From contig NZ_JARGZA010000010.1 in the NCBI RefSeq assembly GCF_030973515.1, positions 62,001 through 126,000 on the forward strand: a DNA stretch of 64,000 bases, written 5' to 3'. The notes below the pieces were generated by a model. The model saw nothing but the letters and a program-made list of their open reading frames with translations, was not told the DNA's origin and made no database searches. Origin of the DNA: Jannaschia maritima. Its GTDB lineage: Bacteria; Pseudomonadota; Alphaproteobacteria; Rhodobacterales; Rhodobacteraceae. Made by a program: the position numbers and the translations under genes. Each line of letters starts with the position of its first letter. The stretch's first letter is position 1. Positions 36,137 to 44,576 of the stretch are shown here, one piece after another.

Positions 36137-36844
36137 CTAGGCCGCCTGCTCCACCGTCACGCCGCCCTCGACGTTCGGATAGACCAGGCCCGCCGAGATC
36201 ACGAGCTTGGCCGCGTCCTCGACGCTCATGTCGAGGACCACGACGTCGGCCGTGGGCACGAACAGGAGGAAGCCGGAGGTCGGGTTCGGCGTGGTCGGCA
36301 GGAACACCGACATCATCGGCACGCCGCCCCTGGTCGCGATCTCGCCCTTCGCGGTGGTGGAGATGAAAGCGATGGCCCAGATCCCCTTGCGGGGGTATTC
36401 GACCAGGCAGGCCTTTTCGAACGAGGAATTGTCCTGGGTGAAGATCGTCTCGGCGATCTGCTTGAGCCCCCCATAGACCGAGCGGACGACGGGCATCGTG
36501 GCCACCAGCCATTCGGCCCAGCGCAGGATGCGCCGGCCGATGAACCCCTTGGCCAGCCAACCGACGAGGACGGTGAAGACCAGGAAGAAGATCACCCCGA
36601 TGCCCCGGATGTCCAATCCGATGTCGAGGTTCTGCTGCAGCCAGAGTTCCGGGTTGTACCGACGCGGAATGAACGGAAGGACGAACCCGTCGATCCAGCC
36701 GATCACCGACCAGAGCAGCCAGAAGGTCAGGCCGATGGGGGCGATCACGATCAAGCCGGTCAGGAAGTTGTTCCTGAGCCGACCGATGAAGCCCGTCCGC
36801 GGCGGGCGTGGGGGGCGTGGGGCGCGCGTGCTGCCAGCCTTCAT
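36137..36844 (-). CDS. DUF502 membrane protein
   Basis: The 235-residue protein has two transmembrane helices: NNFLTGLIVIAPIGLTFWLLWSVIGWI at about 25-51 and IGVIFFLVFTVLVGWLAKG at about 82-100. A C-terminal soluble beta-rich domain contains TTPNPTSGFLLFVP and SVEDAAKLVISAG. These are the diagnostic motifs of DUF502, a family found widely in bacteria and plants (LIKE-COV) with unknown function. A short basic Pro-rich N-terminus precedes the first helix. It is a single-gene transcript, convergent with the VWA gene. Confidence 0.92.
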   Translation of the reverse strand: MKAGSTRAPRPPRPPRTGFIGRLRNNFLTGLIVIAPIGLTFWLLWSVIGWIDGFVLPFIPRRYNPELWLQQNLDIGLDIRGIGVIFFLVFTVLVGWLAKGFIGRRILRWAEWLVATMPVVRSVYGGLKQIAETIFTQDNSSFEKACLVEYPRKGIWAIAFISTTAKGEIATRGGVPMMSVFLPTTPNPTSGFLLFVPTADVVVLDMSVEDAAKLVISAGLVYPNVEGGVTVEQAA

Positions 36845-36916
36845 GTCGTCCGTCCCGAACCGTCGATCCCGACATACGCCCCGCCCCGCCGGGTCACAAG
36901 CGAGCCGGACCGCATC

Positions 36917-37789
36917 CTAGTAGCCATCGCCCGAGACGTAGATCGCGGCGGCGCGGGTGGCGCTTTCCAGGGCATCGCGCGAACCCGCCCCCCGCGCTTC
37001 GGCCGCGATGTGGGCCGCCATGAAGGTGTCGCCCGCGCCGGTCACGCGCGTGACCATGACCTCCGGCGGGCGGTGGGTCAGCACGCCCCCGTCGTCCGCG
37101 CACGCGGTCTGCCGCGGCCCGTCAGTCACGAGGACCCGGCGAAGCCCGTGGGCGCGCAACGCCGCCGCGGCGGAGGCCGCATCGTCGACGGGCCGATGGA
37201 GCAGGAGGCCCGCTTCCTCCAGGTTGACGTAGAGGGTCGCGGTCGGATGGCCGAGGAACGGCTTCAGCCGCTCGACCTTGCCGGGACTGGCGGGCGCGAT
37301 GCGCAGATCGGCCCGCGCGAAGCGGGCGTCCGCGGCGATGCGCGCCAGCAGGTCCACGGTCAGGTTCCCGTCGATGGCGATGGGACCGTCGAAGGACAGG
37401 GCGTCCAGGGGTGCGAGGATCTTCGGCCCCGCCTGTTCCAGCGAATGGGCGTCCGCGATCGCGGCGATCAGGCCGTTCCGCCCTTCCACCGCCATGTAGA
37501 CGTCGGTCGGCAGGTCGTCGGACCGATAGACGTGTTGCGTCACGAGGCCGAGCCGGTCCAGGGCCCCGATCAGCGCGTCCCCTTCCGCGTCGCGCCCGAC
37601 GACCGACAGGAGCGCCGGCGTCATTCCGTACGCCCGGGCCGCCATCGCGATGTTCAACGCGACCCCGCCTGGCAATCGGGTGATCCGCCCGGGCACGTCG
37701 GATCCGGCGATCATGTGCAGGTCGCTGCGTCCGATCACGTCCCACAGGACGGACCCTACGCAGAGCAGGTTCGGCGTGACCCCGGTCAT
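36917..37789 (-). CDS. PfkB-family carbohydrate/nucleoside kinase
   Basis: The 290-residue protein is a ribokinase-like fold. GSVLWDVIGRSD begins the first strand. PGGVALNIAMAARAYG is the PfkB signature-1 region, and VTRVTGAGDTFMAAHIAAE the signature-2 with the catalytic Asp in GAGD. The substrate segment GGVALNIA resembles pseudouridine and related nucleoside kinases (PsuK), but no psuG glycosidase is adjacent, so the substrate remains open. It lies 40 bp downstream of the M48 protease gene on the same strand. Confidence 0.85.
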   Translation of the reverse strand: MTGVTPNLLCVGSVLWDVIGRSDLHMIAGSDVPGRITRLPGGVALNIAMAARAYGMTPALLSVVGRDAEGDALIGALDRLGLVTQHVYRSDDLPTDVYMAVEGRNGLIAAIADAHSLEQAGPKILAPLDALSFDGPIAIDGNLTVDLLARIAADARFARADLRIAPASPGKVERLKPFLGHPTATLYVNLEEAGLLLHRPVDDAASAAAALRAHGLRRVLVTDGPRQTACADDGGVLTHRPPEVMVTRVTGAGDTFMAAHIAAEARGAGSRDALESATRAAAIYVSGDGY

Positions 37790-37829
37790 GACCCCGCACT
37801 GCCCCGCCGCGCCGATCGAGTCCAGCCCG

Positions 37830-38525
37830 TCACGGGGCGGGAACGGTCTTCCAACGCTCTTCCATCGCGGCGATGGCGCCGATCCGCGCCTCCGCCTTCG
37901 GGTGGCTCATCATCCAGGCGGGCATGCCGTTGCCGCCCGCGCCCGTCATCTTGTCGAGCTTGCGGAACAGGTCCTTCTGCGGCCCCGTCCCGATCCCCGA
38001 CCGCGTCAGAAGCGCCGCGGCATAGGCGTCGGCCTCGAACTCGTCCTGGCGGGACAGGCGCGCGGCGACCAGGGTGGCCAGCATGTTCGCGAGCCAGATG
38101 CCGACGCCCGGGATGATCCGTCCGAGGACCCCGGCCAGAACGATCCTGATCGCGTTCTGCCCCGAGAAGTCGATCAGGCGCCGCCTGGAATGGCCCAGGG
38201 CGACGTGGCCCAGCTCGTGCGCGACGACGCTGGACAGCTCCTCCGCGGTGACCTCGCCCGTCTGGAACTTGCGATAGAAGCCCCGCGTCAGGAAGATGCG
38301 CCCATCCGGCGCGGCCAGGCCGTTGACCGGGTCGACCTCGAATATGTTGACCTTGATGCGCTCGATCTCCAACGCGCGCGCCATGCGGTCGAGGAAGGGT
38401 TGCAGGACCGGGTCGCGCAGCGGGGTGGACTGCTCGTCCAGCTGACCCTTCAGACGCCATGCGGAGAAGGCCCAGACGACGAGCCCGTAGCCGATCATCA
38501 ACAGCAATGCGGGAAACTTCAGCAT
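37830..38525 (-). CDS. M48-family zinc metalloprotease
   Basis: The 231-residue protein has an N-terminal membrane anchor (MLKFPALLLMIGYGLVVWAFS), the substrate-side segment VNGLAAPDGRIFLTRGFY, the zinc motif VVAHELGHVALGH, a second hydrophobic stretch, and DEFEADAYAA supplying the third metal ligand. C-terminal SHPKAEARI is also typical of M48 (Ste24/HtpX/BepA-like) peptidases. The start chosen is the ATG with TTGGGGGC upstream; an upstream frame extension is not membrane-like. Expected to work in envelope protein quality control. Confidence 0.9.
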   Translation of the reverse strand: MLKFPALLLMIGYGLVVWAFSAWRLKGQLDEQSTPLRDPVLQPFLDRMARALEIERIKVNIFEVDPVNGLAAPDGRIFLTRGFYRKFQTGEVTAEELSSVVAHELGHVALGHSRRRLIDFSGQNAIRIVLAGVLGRIIPGVGIWLANMLATLVAARLSRQDEFEADAYAAALLTRSGIGTGPQKDLFRKLDKMTGAGGNGMPAWMMSHPKAEARIGAIAAMEERWKTVPAP

Positions 38526-38611
38526 GCCCCCAATATGGGGATCGGCGCCGCGCAGGGGAACCCCATCACCCTGCCCCGCGTCCACCTGTCACCGGCCCGA
38601 AAGGTGATCCC

Positions 38612-39118
38612 ATGCCCGACATACCCGATCCGCTGACGCCCTTCGTCGATGCGGTCCTGCTGATCCCCCTGCTGATCGTGATGGTCCGGCTCGCGGGTTT
38701 GCGATCCTTCGCGAAGATGAGCGCGCACGACTTCGTGGTGACCGTCGCCACGGGGTCGGTCGTCGCGGCGACGGTGCTGAATGCGGGCACGCCGTGGTGG
38801 ATGGGCGCCCTGGCGGTCTTCGCGCTGCTGGGCGTCCAGGTCCTGGTCGGCGCGCTGCGCGTCCGCGTCCCGGGCTTCCAGAGGGCGATGGACAACGAGC
38901 CGCTGATCCTGATGCGGAACGGCACGATGCACGACGATGCCCTGACGAAGGCCCGGATGACGCGCGACGACCTGCGCCAGAAGCTGCGGCAGGCGGGTGC
39001 GGGCGATCCGGCGAAGGTGGCCCTGGTGATATTGGAGACGACGGGCGACGTCAGCGTGATGACCGACGAACCGCGCGGCACGCTGGTGCAGGAGGTCCGC
39101 AGCACGGCGACGGCCTGA
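38612..39118 (+). CDS. YetF/DUF421-family membrane protein
   Basis: The 168-residue protein has three N-terminal hydrophobic segments (about 11-27, 40-58, 65-82) and then a soluble domain with NEPLILMRNGTMHDDALTKARMTRDDLRQKLRQAG, the DUF421 hallmark. Such proteins are shorter homologues of B. subtilis YetF. The role is unclear. It is divergent from the M48 gene with 86 bp between starts, and AAGGTG precedes the ATG. Confidence 0.88.
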   Translation: MPDIPDPLTPFVDAVLLIPLLIVMVRLAGLRSFAKMSAHDFVVTVATGSVVAATVLNAGTPWWMGALAVFALLGVQVLVGALRVRVPGFQRAMDNEPLILMRNGTMHDDALTKARMTRDDLRQKLRQAGAGDPAKVALVILETTGDVSVMTDEPRGTLVQEVRSTATA

Positions 39119-39172
39119 GGGGCGGGCGGGGCATTCGGATCACCTGCCCCCTGCCTGGCCCCGGATCCGGGA

Positions 39173-39778
39173 TCAGGCTTCCAGCGCGGCGGCGATCTTG
39201 GCCTTCGCCGTTTCCGGATCCTCGCCATACGCGATCAGGTCCCGGACGCGCCCCCGATCGTCGAGGACGAAGACGCTGGCGTAGTGGTCCAGCGTATAGT
39301 CGCCCCCGCCGACGGGCCGCTTCTGCCAATAGACCCGCCACGACCGCGCCATGTCCCACACGTCCTCCGGCGCGCCGGTGATGCCGACGATCCGATCCGA
39401 TTGCGGCTCCAGGTAGTCGCGCAGGAACTCCGGCGTGTCCCGTTCCGGGTCGACGGACACGAAATAGGCGCCGATCTCGTCCGCGCCGATGTCCAGATCC
39501 GTCAGCCACGTCTCCATGTCGTAGACCGTGGTGGGGCACACCTCCGGGCAGCGGGTGAACCCGAAGAACAACAGGGTGGGACGCCCCTGGAAGGCCGCCT
39601 CCGTGATGGTGTCGCCGTTCTGGTCGACCAGCTCGAACGGGGCGCCGAGCTCCGTGGCCACCGTCGTCGCGACCCCCACGTCGCGTTGCGCCATCAGGTC
39701 GCGCAAGACGAACGACGTGCCGAACGCGAGGGCGGCCACGACGATACCGGCCGCGATGGTGATGGTCCGGGGGGTCAT
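39173..39778 (-). CDS. SCO1/SenC-family copper-binding thioredoxin-like protein
   Basis: The 201-residue protein has one N-terminal anchor helix (ITIAAGIVVAALAFGTSFVL). The thioredoxin fold has the copper motif TRCPEVCP (CxxxC) at about residues 76-80 and the third ligand His in LDHYASVFV. SCO proteins deliver Cu to the CuA site of cytochrome c oxidase and help cope with thiol stress; no oxidase genes lie nearby. Length is normal. It lies 94 bp downstream-side of the TRAP operon on the same strand but is upstream of nothing here. Confidence 0.93.
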   Translation of the reverse strand: MTPRTITIAAGIVVAALAFGTSFVLRDLMAQRDVGVATTVATELGAPFELVDQNGDTITEAAFQGRPTLLFFGFTRCPEVCPTTVYDMETWLTDLDIGADEIGAYFVSVDPERDTPEFLRDYLEPQSDRIVGITGAPEDVWDMARSWRVYWQKRPVGGGDYTLDHYASVFVLDDRGRVRDLIAYGEDPETAKAKIAAALEA

Positions 39779-39873
39779 GGAGCGTCTCCGTCCTCGTTGC
39801 CCGACCCGGGCGATGTGGCACCCCGCGCCCCGCCCCGCAAGCGGGACAGGGGGTCGCAGCGATGACGGTTCCG

Positions 39874-41322
39874 TCAGTTGCCGTAGGCGACGGACGGCAG
39901 CCAGGTCGTCAGCGCCGGGAACCAGAACACGATGGCCAGACCGGTCAGCTGCAGGAGCACGAAGGGGATCACCCCGCGATAGATATGGCCCAGCGTGACC
40001 CCCGGCGGGCAGACCCCCTTCAGGTAGAACAGCGCGAACCCCACCGGGGGCGTCAGGAAACTGGTCTGCAGGGTGACGGCGACCAGGATGGCGAACCACA
40101 CGACGCTGGGGTTCTGGACCTGATCGAAGCCCGGCACCGCCAGGTCGAGGCCGAGGATGATGGGCAGCATCAGCGGCATGATGATGATCGTGATCTCGAT
40201 CCAGTCGAGCAGGAAGCCCAGGAGGAAGACGATGAACAGGATGAACAGGACGATCATGTAGGGATCGGCAAAGGCCCCCAGCACGTGCGTCTGGACGATC
40301 TCGTCGCCGCCATACCGGCGCAGCACCAGCGCGAAGAAGTTGGCCGCAAGGAAGATGCCGACGATGTAGCCCGACGTGTTCAGGGTGGAGCGGCCGACCT
40401 CGCGCACGACCTTCAGGTTCAGCCGCCCGTTCAGCGCCGCCAGGACCGTCGCGCCCATCGCGCCCAGGCCCGACGCCTCCGTCGGCGTGGCGATGCCCGC
40501 GAAGATCGAGCCGAGGACGAGCAGGATCAGGAACATCGGGGGCACCACGGCCAGCAGCACCTCCTTCACGACGGGCCAGCCGACCTCCTCCGCCTTTTCC
40601 GGGGCGGGCATGGAGGAGGGCGAGATCAGGCCAAAGATCACGATGAACAGGATGTAGAGGCCGCCCAGGATCAGACCGGGGAACAGCGCCCCCATGAACA
40701 GATCCCCCAGGGATATCGCGAGCTGGTCCGACATGATGACCAGCATGATCGAGGGCGGGATCAGGATGCCCAAGGTGCCCGCGGACGCGATCGTGCCGGT
40801 GGCGATGGGCTTGGAATAGTTCTGCCCCATCATCGCTGGCAGCGCCATGACGCCCAGCAGCGTGACCGACGCGCCGATGACGCCGGTGCTGGCCGCGAGG
40901 ATAATGCCGATCAGCATGACCGTCAGCGACAGCCCGCCGCGCAGGCCGCCGAACAGCTTCTGCATCGAATGCATCATCCGCTGGGCCACGCCGGACTGGT
41001 CCAGCATCAGACCCATGTAGATGAACATCGGCAGCGCCACGAGGACGGGGTTCTTCACGATGTTGCCGAAGAGCCGCCCCGACAGGACCGACAGGCGCTG
41101 GTAGTCGATGCCCGTGCGGTCGAAGTCGATGATGTCGCGGAACGACGACCGGAAGGGGTCGAGGAAGATCTCGGCGATCAGGGCGAAGATCAGGCTGACG
41201 CCGACAAGCGCCATGGCGACCGGGATGCCGCGGAAGAGGAGCCAGATGAAGGTCAGGAACATCGCCGACACGGCGATCTCGTTCAGCGTGACGTAGGGGG
41301 CCAGGGCCTCGAGTATGAACAC
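39874..41322 (-). CDS. dctM: TRAP transporter large permease (DctM)
   Basis: The 482-residue polytopic protein has about twelve or more helices and is longer than the common 430 residues. Typical segments: PVAMALVGVSLIFAL, VALPMFIYMGLMLDQSGVAQRM, GASVTLLGVMALPAMM, TIASAGTLGILIPPSIMLV, and the late FLTPPVGFALFYLKGVCP. The start is GTG (FILEALAPYV follows), 4 bp after the dctQ stop. It forms the sodium-coupled transport channel together with DctQ. It is the last gene of the dctP-dctQ-dctM operon. Confidence 0.95.
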   Translation of the reverse strand: MFILEALAPYVTLNEIAVSAMFLTFIWLLFRGIPVAMALVGVSLIFALIAEIFLDPFRSSFRDIIDFDRTGIDYQRLSVLSGRLFGNIVKNPVLVALPMFIYMGLMLDQSGVAQRMMHSMQKLFGGLRGGLSLTVMLIGIILAASTGVIGASVTLLGVMALPAMMGQNYSKPIATGTIASAGTLGILIPPSIMLVIMSDQLAISLGDLFMGALFPGLILGGLYILFIVIFGLISPSSMPAPEKAEEVGWPVVKEVLLAVVPPMFLILLVLGSIFAGIATPTEASGLGAMGATVLAALNGRLNLKVVREVGRSTLNTSGYIVGIFLAANFFALVLRRYGGDEIVQTHVLGAFADPYMIVLFILFIVFLLGFLLDWIEITIIIMPLMLPIILGLDLAVPGFDQVQNPSVVWFAILVAVTLQTSFLTPPVGFALFYLKGVCPPGVTLGHIYRGVIPFVLLQLTGLAIVFWFPALTTWLPSVAYGN

Positions 41323-41326
41323 GGCC

Positions 41327-42163
41327 CTATCCCTCCGCCCGCTTGTCGCGGAGGGCGTAGGCCAGGGCGATGATGACGACGGTCGCCGCCAGGCCCGCGG
41401 CCACGGTGAACTTCATCTCCTCCGGCCCTATGGCGAAGGTGTCGAAGAACCAGTGCCGCGTCGCCTGGCGCGCGGTGGTCCCTTCCTCCGACGCGAGCAG
41501 CACGAGGCCCAGCGCGCCGTAGTAGATCACGAGGTTCACGGCGAAGGCGACGGCCGGAAAGGCGAACAGCAACTTCTTCCACCACAGCGGTCGGGTGATC
41601 TGTCCCAGCATCCGGACATAGGCGAACCAGATCGCGGCCGCGATGAACACGAAGCTGAGGTTCATGAACGTCTTGAGGAGATAGAGGCCGTGCAGGCCGT
41701 TGGGGCTGTCCGACCCTTCGCGCGCGGCGATGGACGTGAGCGCATAGTCCAACGTGACGTCCCAGCACAGGATGATGAACGGCAGGAACAGCCAGGCCAG
41801 GGCGAAGATGTCGATCTTGCGTTGCTTGGGCGCCGGGAAGCCGTCGTAGAAGATGTCCACGCGCACGTGGCTGTTGGTCGTGACGGCGTATCCGATGCCG
41901 ATCAGGACGGCCGCCCCGTAGATCCACCACTGCGCGTCGTCGAGCCAGGCCTGGTTGTTGCCCGCGCCGCGCAGGACGACCTGAGCGCAGATGGCGACCA
42001 TCAGGACCGGGAAGAACCACGCGAAGACGTTCGAGATGTGCACGATGGCACGGTCGCCCTTCGTGTGCTCAGCACGGCCCACCTCGCCGGGGTCGGAGAT
42101 GGCGACCAGGGCCGCCTCGCCCACGCCGTCGACGTGCTCGGGTTCCTCGGGGTGCTGCGACAT
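41327..42163 (-). CDS. dctQ: TRAP transporter small permease (DctQ)
   Basis: The 278-residue subunit is larger than typical DctQ (about 170), with a hydrophilic N-terminal tail of about 45 residues, followed by four core helices (VFAWFFPVLMVAICAQVVLRG; WWIYGAAVLIGIGYAV; ALAWLFLPFIILCWDV; later pairs) and the VRVDIFYDGFP loop characteristic of the family. The large DctQ with a large DctM marks the TRAP subclass that handles bulkier or 2-oxo-type carboxylates in my recollection. GGAGGG upstream fixes the start. It is separated from dctP by a 93-bp gap containing a strong hairpin. Confidence 0.92.
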   Translation of the reverse strand: MSQHPEEPEHVDGVGEAALVAISDPGEVGRAEHTKGDRAIVHISNVFAWFFPVLMVAICAQVVLRGAGNNQAWLDDAQWWIYGAAVLIGIGYAVTTNSHVRVDIFYDGFPAPKQRKIDIFALAWLFLPFIILCWDVTLDYALTSIAAREGSDSPNGLHGLYLLKTFMNLSFVFIAAAIWFAYVRMLGQITRPLWWKKLLFAFPAVAFAVNLVIYYGALGLVLLASEEGTTARQATRHWFFDTFAIGPEEMKFTVAAGLAATVVIIALAYALRDKRAEG

Positions 42164-42217
42164 GGGTCCCTCCGCGCGCGATCCACGCGTCGTCGTTGAC
42201 GCCTCCGGCGGGCGCGG

Positions 42218-42242
42218 GACCCGGCCCACGGGGGGCCGGGCC
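42218..42242 (-). terminator. Hairpin between dctP and dctQ
   Basis: GACCCGGCCC (42218-42227) pairs with GGGCCGGGCC (42233-42242), 9 of 10 pairs, with a 5-nt loop, 15 bp beyond the dctP stop. Intercistronic hairpins after binding-protein genes commonly stabilise that part of the mRNA and cut readthrough, so the binding protein exceeds the permease. That role is inferred here. Confidence 0.6.
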
Positions 42243-42256
42243 GTCATCGGTCGGGA

Positions 42257-43303
42257 TCAGTCGCGCGGACGCGGCAGATAGATGGTGTCGCCCCAGGTCT
42301 TGTAGTTGGCGCGGAACTCCTGGAGGTCGGTCCAGACCTCGTCGAAGAACGCATCTTCCGCCGCCAGCTCCTCGGCCACGTCGGTCCAGGCCGCCTCCAT
42401 GGCTTCCAGGATCTCGGGCGGCCATTGCTTGATGGTCACGCCCTGGTTCTCGACGTTGTCCTGCATGGCGGCGTAGTTGATCGCCTCGCCCTCGGCGTAG
42501 TTCGTCGTCAGGTTGGCGAGGCACGCGATGCGGATCTGTTCCTGGTTTCGCTCGTCCAGATCCTCCCACCGGTCGCGGTTGATCAGAAGCTCGTAGATCG
42601 TCGCGGGCTGGTGCCAGCCGGGGAAGTAGTTGAACTTCGCGATGTTGTAGAAGCCCAGGCGGGCATCGACGACGGGCATGGAGAACTCGGTCGCATCGAT
42701 GGCGCCCCGCTCCAGCGCCGGGAAGATGTCGCCCCCCGCCAGCAGCGAGGTCGAGACGCCCAGCCGCTGCATCACCTCGGCCCCCAGGCCGAAGAAGCGC
42801 ATGTTGAGGCCCTCGAGGTCCTCGACCGACTCGATCTCCTCCTTGAACCAGCCGGAGGTCTCGGGCGCGGTGACGCCGCAGGGCATCACGACGACGTTGT
42901 AGCCACCGTCGTCGTACATCCGCTGGAACAGCTCCGCGCCGTCGTCGTAGAGCATCCAGGCCAGCATCTCGCCCACCTCCGGGCCGAACGGCACGGCGGC
43001 GAAGAGCGAGGCGGCTGGCAGCTTGCCCTGCCAGTAACCCGACGTCGTATAGGCCGCATCGACGGACCCGTTAGACACCGCGTCGAGGGCTTCAAGCGTG
43101 GGGACCAGCTCGCCCGGATCGAAATGCTCGAACTCGACCCCTTCGGAGATCGCGTTGATCTTGTCGGTGAAGTCGACGGCCGCCGTGCCGAGGATCGGCA
43201 GGTTGCGGGCGAAGCCGGACGTCATCTCGAACACTTCCTGGGCCTGCGCGCCGGTGGTCCCGAGCGCGGCCGCACCGCAAAGCAGCATGGTCCTGATCTT
43301 CAT
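42257..43303 (-). CDS. dctP: TRAP transporter substrate-binding protein (DctP)
   Basis: The 348-residue periplasmic protein has a signal peptide (MKIRTMLLCGAAALGTTGAQA). Family features: DFTDKINAISEG, the ligand Arg region LNMRFFGLGAEVMQRLG, and PVVDARLGFYNIAKFNYFPGWHQPATIYELLINRDRW. The last segment resembles the binding proteins of the 2-oxoacid/lactate class (TakP-like), whose ligand is held with a metal ion, so an alpha-keto or hydroxy acid is a reasonable guess. GGAGGA gives a strong RBS. It is the first gene of the operon, with an operator-like repeat upstream. Confidence 0.93.
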   Translation of the reverse strand: MKIRTMLLCGAAALGTTGAQAQEVFEMTSGFARNLPILGTAAVDFTDKINAISEGVEFEHFDPGELVPTLEALDAVSNGSVDAAYTTSGYWQGKLPAASLFAAVPFGPEVGEMLAWMLYDDGAELFQRMYDDGGYNVVVMPCGVTAPETSGWFKEEIESVEDLEGLNMRFFGLGAEVMQRLGVSTSLLAGGDIFPALERGAIDATEFSMPVVDARLGFYNIAKFNYFPGWHQPATIYELLINRDRWEDLDERNQEQIRIACLANLTTNYAEGEAINYAAMQDNVENQGVTIKQWPPEILEAMEAAWTDVAEELAAEDAFFDEVWTDLQEFRANYKTWGDTIYLPRPRD

Positions 43304-43368
43304 GTGTCATTCCTCCCTGGTCGACACGCGGCCGGACCCCCACCCCCCGGTGGGCACCCGCCCGATTT

Positions 43369-43385
43369 GGTAAGGATTACTTACC
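43369..43385. promoter_or_regulatory. Operator-like inverted repeat upstream of dctP
   Basis: GGTAAG-GATTA-CTTACC is a perfect 6-bp inverted repeat with a 5-bp centre, 66 bp before dctP. The surrounding 131-bp gap is AT-richer than the coding sequence and holds no gene; the minus strand reads AATTAT just upstream, a possible -10. GntR-type repressors bind sites of this form. No regulator gene is adjacent. Confidence 0.5.
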
Positions 43386-43434
43386 GGCTGCGGGCATAAT
43401 TTCCAGCGATAATGTTGAGAACCGCCCCCTCGGA

Positions 43435-44244
43435 TCAGCATCGAGCGTAGGTCGGAAGCTCGCCGATCGGCCCACGATCGAGGCGGACTACGTCCCGGCT
43501 GCCCTGCCATTCGGGAAACAACCCGCGGACCAACGGGTCGTGTCCCGGGACGATCAGCGTCGCGGCGCCGGCCAGCGTCCGCAGCCGGTCGAACCCCGCC
43601 AGCATCTCGGCCGTGTCGGCCACGATCGGGAAGGGTTTGCCGGCCAGGTAGTTCTCGTAGAAATGGCTGGCGTCCGATGCCAGCACCAGCCACCCGGCAT
43701 GCGTCCGCACGCGCACGACCTGCAGTCCCTTCGAATGGCCGCCGACGCGGTGGACCGTGACCCCGTCGGCCACCTGCCCGTCCCCGTCGTGGAACGTCAG
43801 CCGGCCCGCGTACAAGCGTTTCACCGCCTCGCAGACGTGGTCGGCCGTGAACGGCATCCGCAGGTGGTCGTGGCACATGCACGGTCCCGTCGCGAAGGCC
43901 ATCTCGGCCGCCTGCAGATGCACCTGCGCGTCGGGAAACAGGTGCAGGCCGCCCGCGTGGTCGTAGTGCAGGTGGGTGCAGATCAGCGTGTCGACGTCGG
44001 GGGGCGCGATCGCGAACGGCGCCAGGGCCGCGCGCGGATCCACCAGGATGGGCCGCCCCCGGCGCGCACCCTCCGCCTCGTCGTATCCCGCATCGACGAG
44101 GATCGTTCGGTCCCCCGAGCGCAGGAGCCACATGAAGTAGTCCATGTCGTGCGGCGCGGAATGGTCGTCGTCCATGACGAAGCTGTCCGCCCGCACCCGC
44201 CCCGACCGTTCGGCATAGCGGATGGCATAGGCTTCCCAGATCAT
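43435..44244 (-). CDS. MBL-fold hydrolase, N-acyl homoserine lactonase-like
   Basis: The 269-residue metallo-beta-lactamase-fold protein has the motif THLHYDHAGG (HxHxDH), a later His in GGHSKGLQ, an Asp in LASDASHFYEN and the C-terminal VPGHDP. The arrangement, including MDYFMWLL before the barrel and SDASHFYENY, matches the N-acyl homoserine lactonase (AttM/AiiB) family, which contains lactonases of several substrates. It shares an ATGA junction with the small monooxygenase gene upstream. Acting on a sugar lactone is as plausible as quorum quenching here. Confidence 0.83.
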   Translation of the reverse strand: MIWEAYAIRYAERSGRVRADSFVMDDDHSAPHDMDYFMWLLRSGDRTILVDAGYDEAEGARRGRPILVDPRAALAPFAIAPPDVDTLICTHLHYDHAGGLHLFPDAQVHLQAAEMAFATGPCMCHDHLRMPFTADHVCEAVKRLYAGRLTFHDGDGQVADGVTVHRVGGHSKGLQVVRVRTHAGWLVLASDASHFYENYLAGKPFPIVADTAEMLAGFDRLRTLAGAATLIVPGHDPLVRGLFPEWQGSRDVVRLDRGPIGELPTYARC

Positions 44245-44528
44245 ACGTGGATCCGGGCATAGGTGCGCACGTCCTTGTGCCGCACCATGTCGCCGGTCAG
44301 CGCGGCGAAGGTCCTGTAATGGGCCGTCTGCCGATGGGCCGCGTGCCCGGCGGCGTCGTCGTAGAGTTCGTACAGGAACACCTCGTCCGGGCGGTCGGGA
44401 TCGGTGGCCACGTCGAAGCGGTGGCAGGCGGGTTCGGCCAGGGTGGCGCGGGCGTTGTCCAGCACGGCGGGCAGGAAGTCGGGCATGCGGTCCGGCGCGA
44501 TCTCGAACCTGACGACGACGGCGTACAT
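44241..44528 (-). CDS. ABM-domain putative monooxygenase
   Basis: The 95-residue dimeric ferredoxin-like fold of the antibiotic biosynthesis monooxygenase (ABM) family begins YAVVVRFEIAPDRMPDFLPAVLDNARATLAEPACHRFDVA and ends FLYELYDDAAGHAAHRQTAHYRTFAAL. YgiN-like members oxidise quinols or help degrade lactones and aromatics. It is the first gene of a two-gene unit with the lactonase-like hydrolase, overlapping by ATGA, and divergent from the Gfo/Idh/MocA gene by 48 bp. Confidence 0.88.
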   Translation of the reverse strand: MYAVVVRFEIAPDRMPDFLPAVLDNARATLAEPACHRFDVATDPDRPDEVFLYELYDDAAGHAAHRQTAHYRTFAALTGDMVRHKDVRTYARIHV

Positions 44529-44576
44529 GCTTTCCTCCCTGCGTTCCGCACGCCAGTAAGGGCACAAGGGGGCGCC

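Noticed and set aside
35928-36140. Short frames across the convergent gap at 36 kb
   Set aside because: They overlap the phased repeat, lack RBS and conserved sequence, and are better explained as non-coding.
36917-37789. Naming the PfkB-family gene psuK
   Set aside because: The sequence resembles pseudouridine kinases in places, but no psuG partner is adjacent and substrate residues cannot be judged by eye.
39862-41373. A long plus-strand frame antisense to dctM
   Set aside because: It is made of Gln/Asp/Glu/Arg/His-rich sequence mirroring hydrophobic codons of a membrane protein on the other strand.
43435-44244. A confident quorum-quenching AHL lactonase call
   Set aside because: Motifs define the metallo-beta-lactamase lactonase family only, and the sugar-catabolic neighbourhood makes other lactones equally likely.
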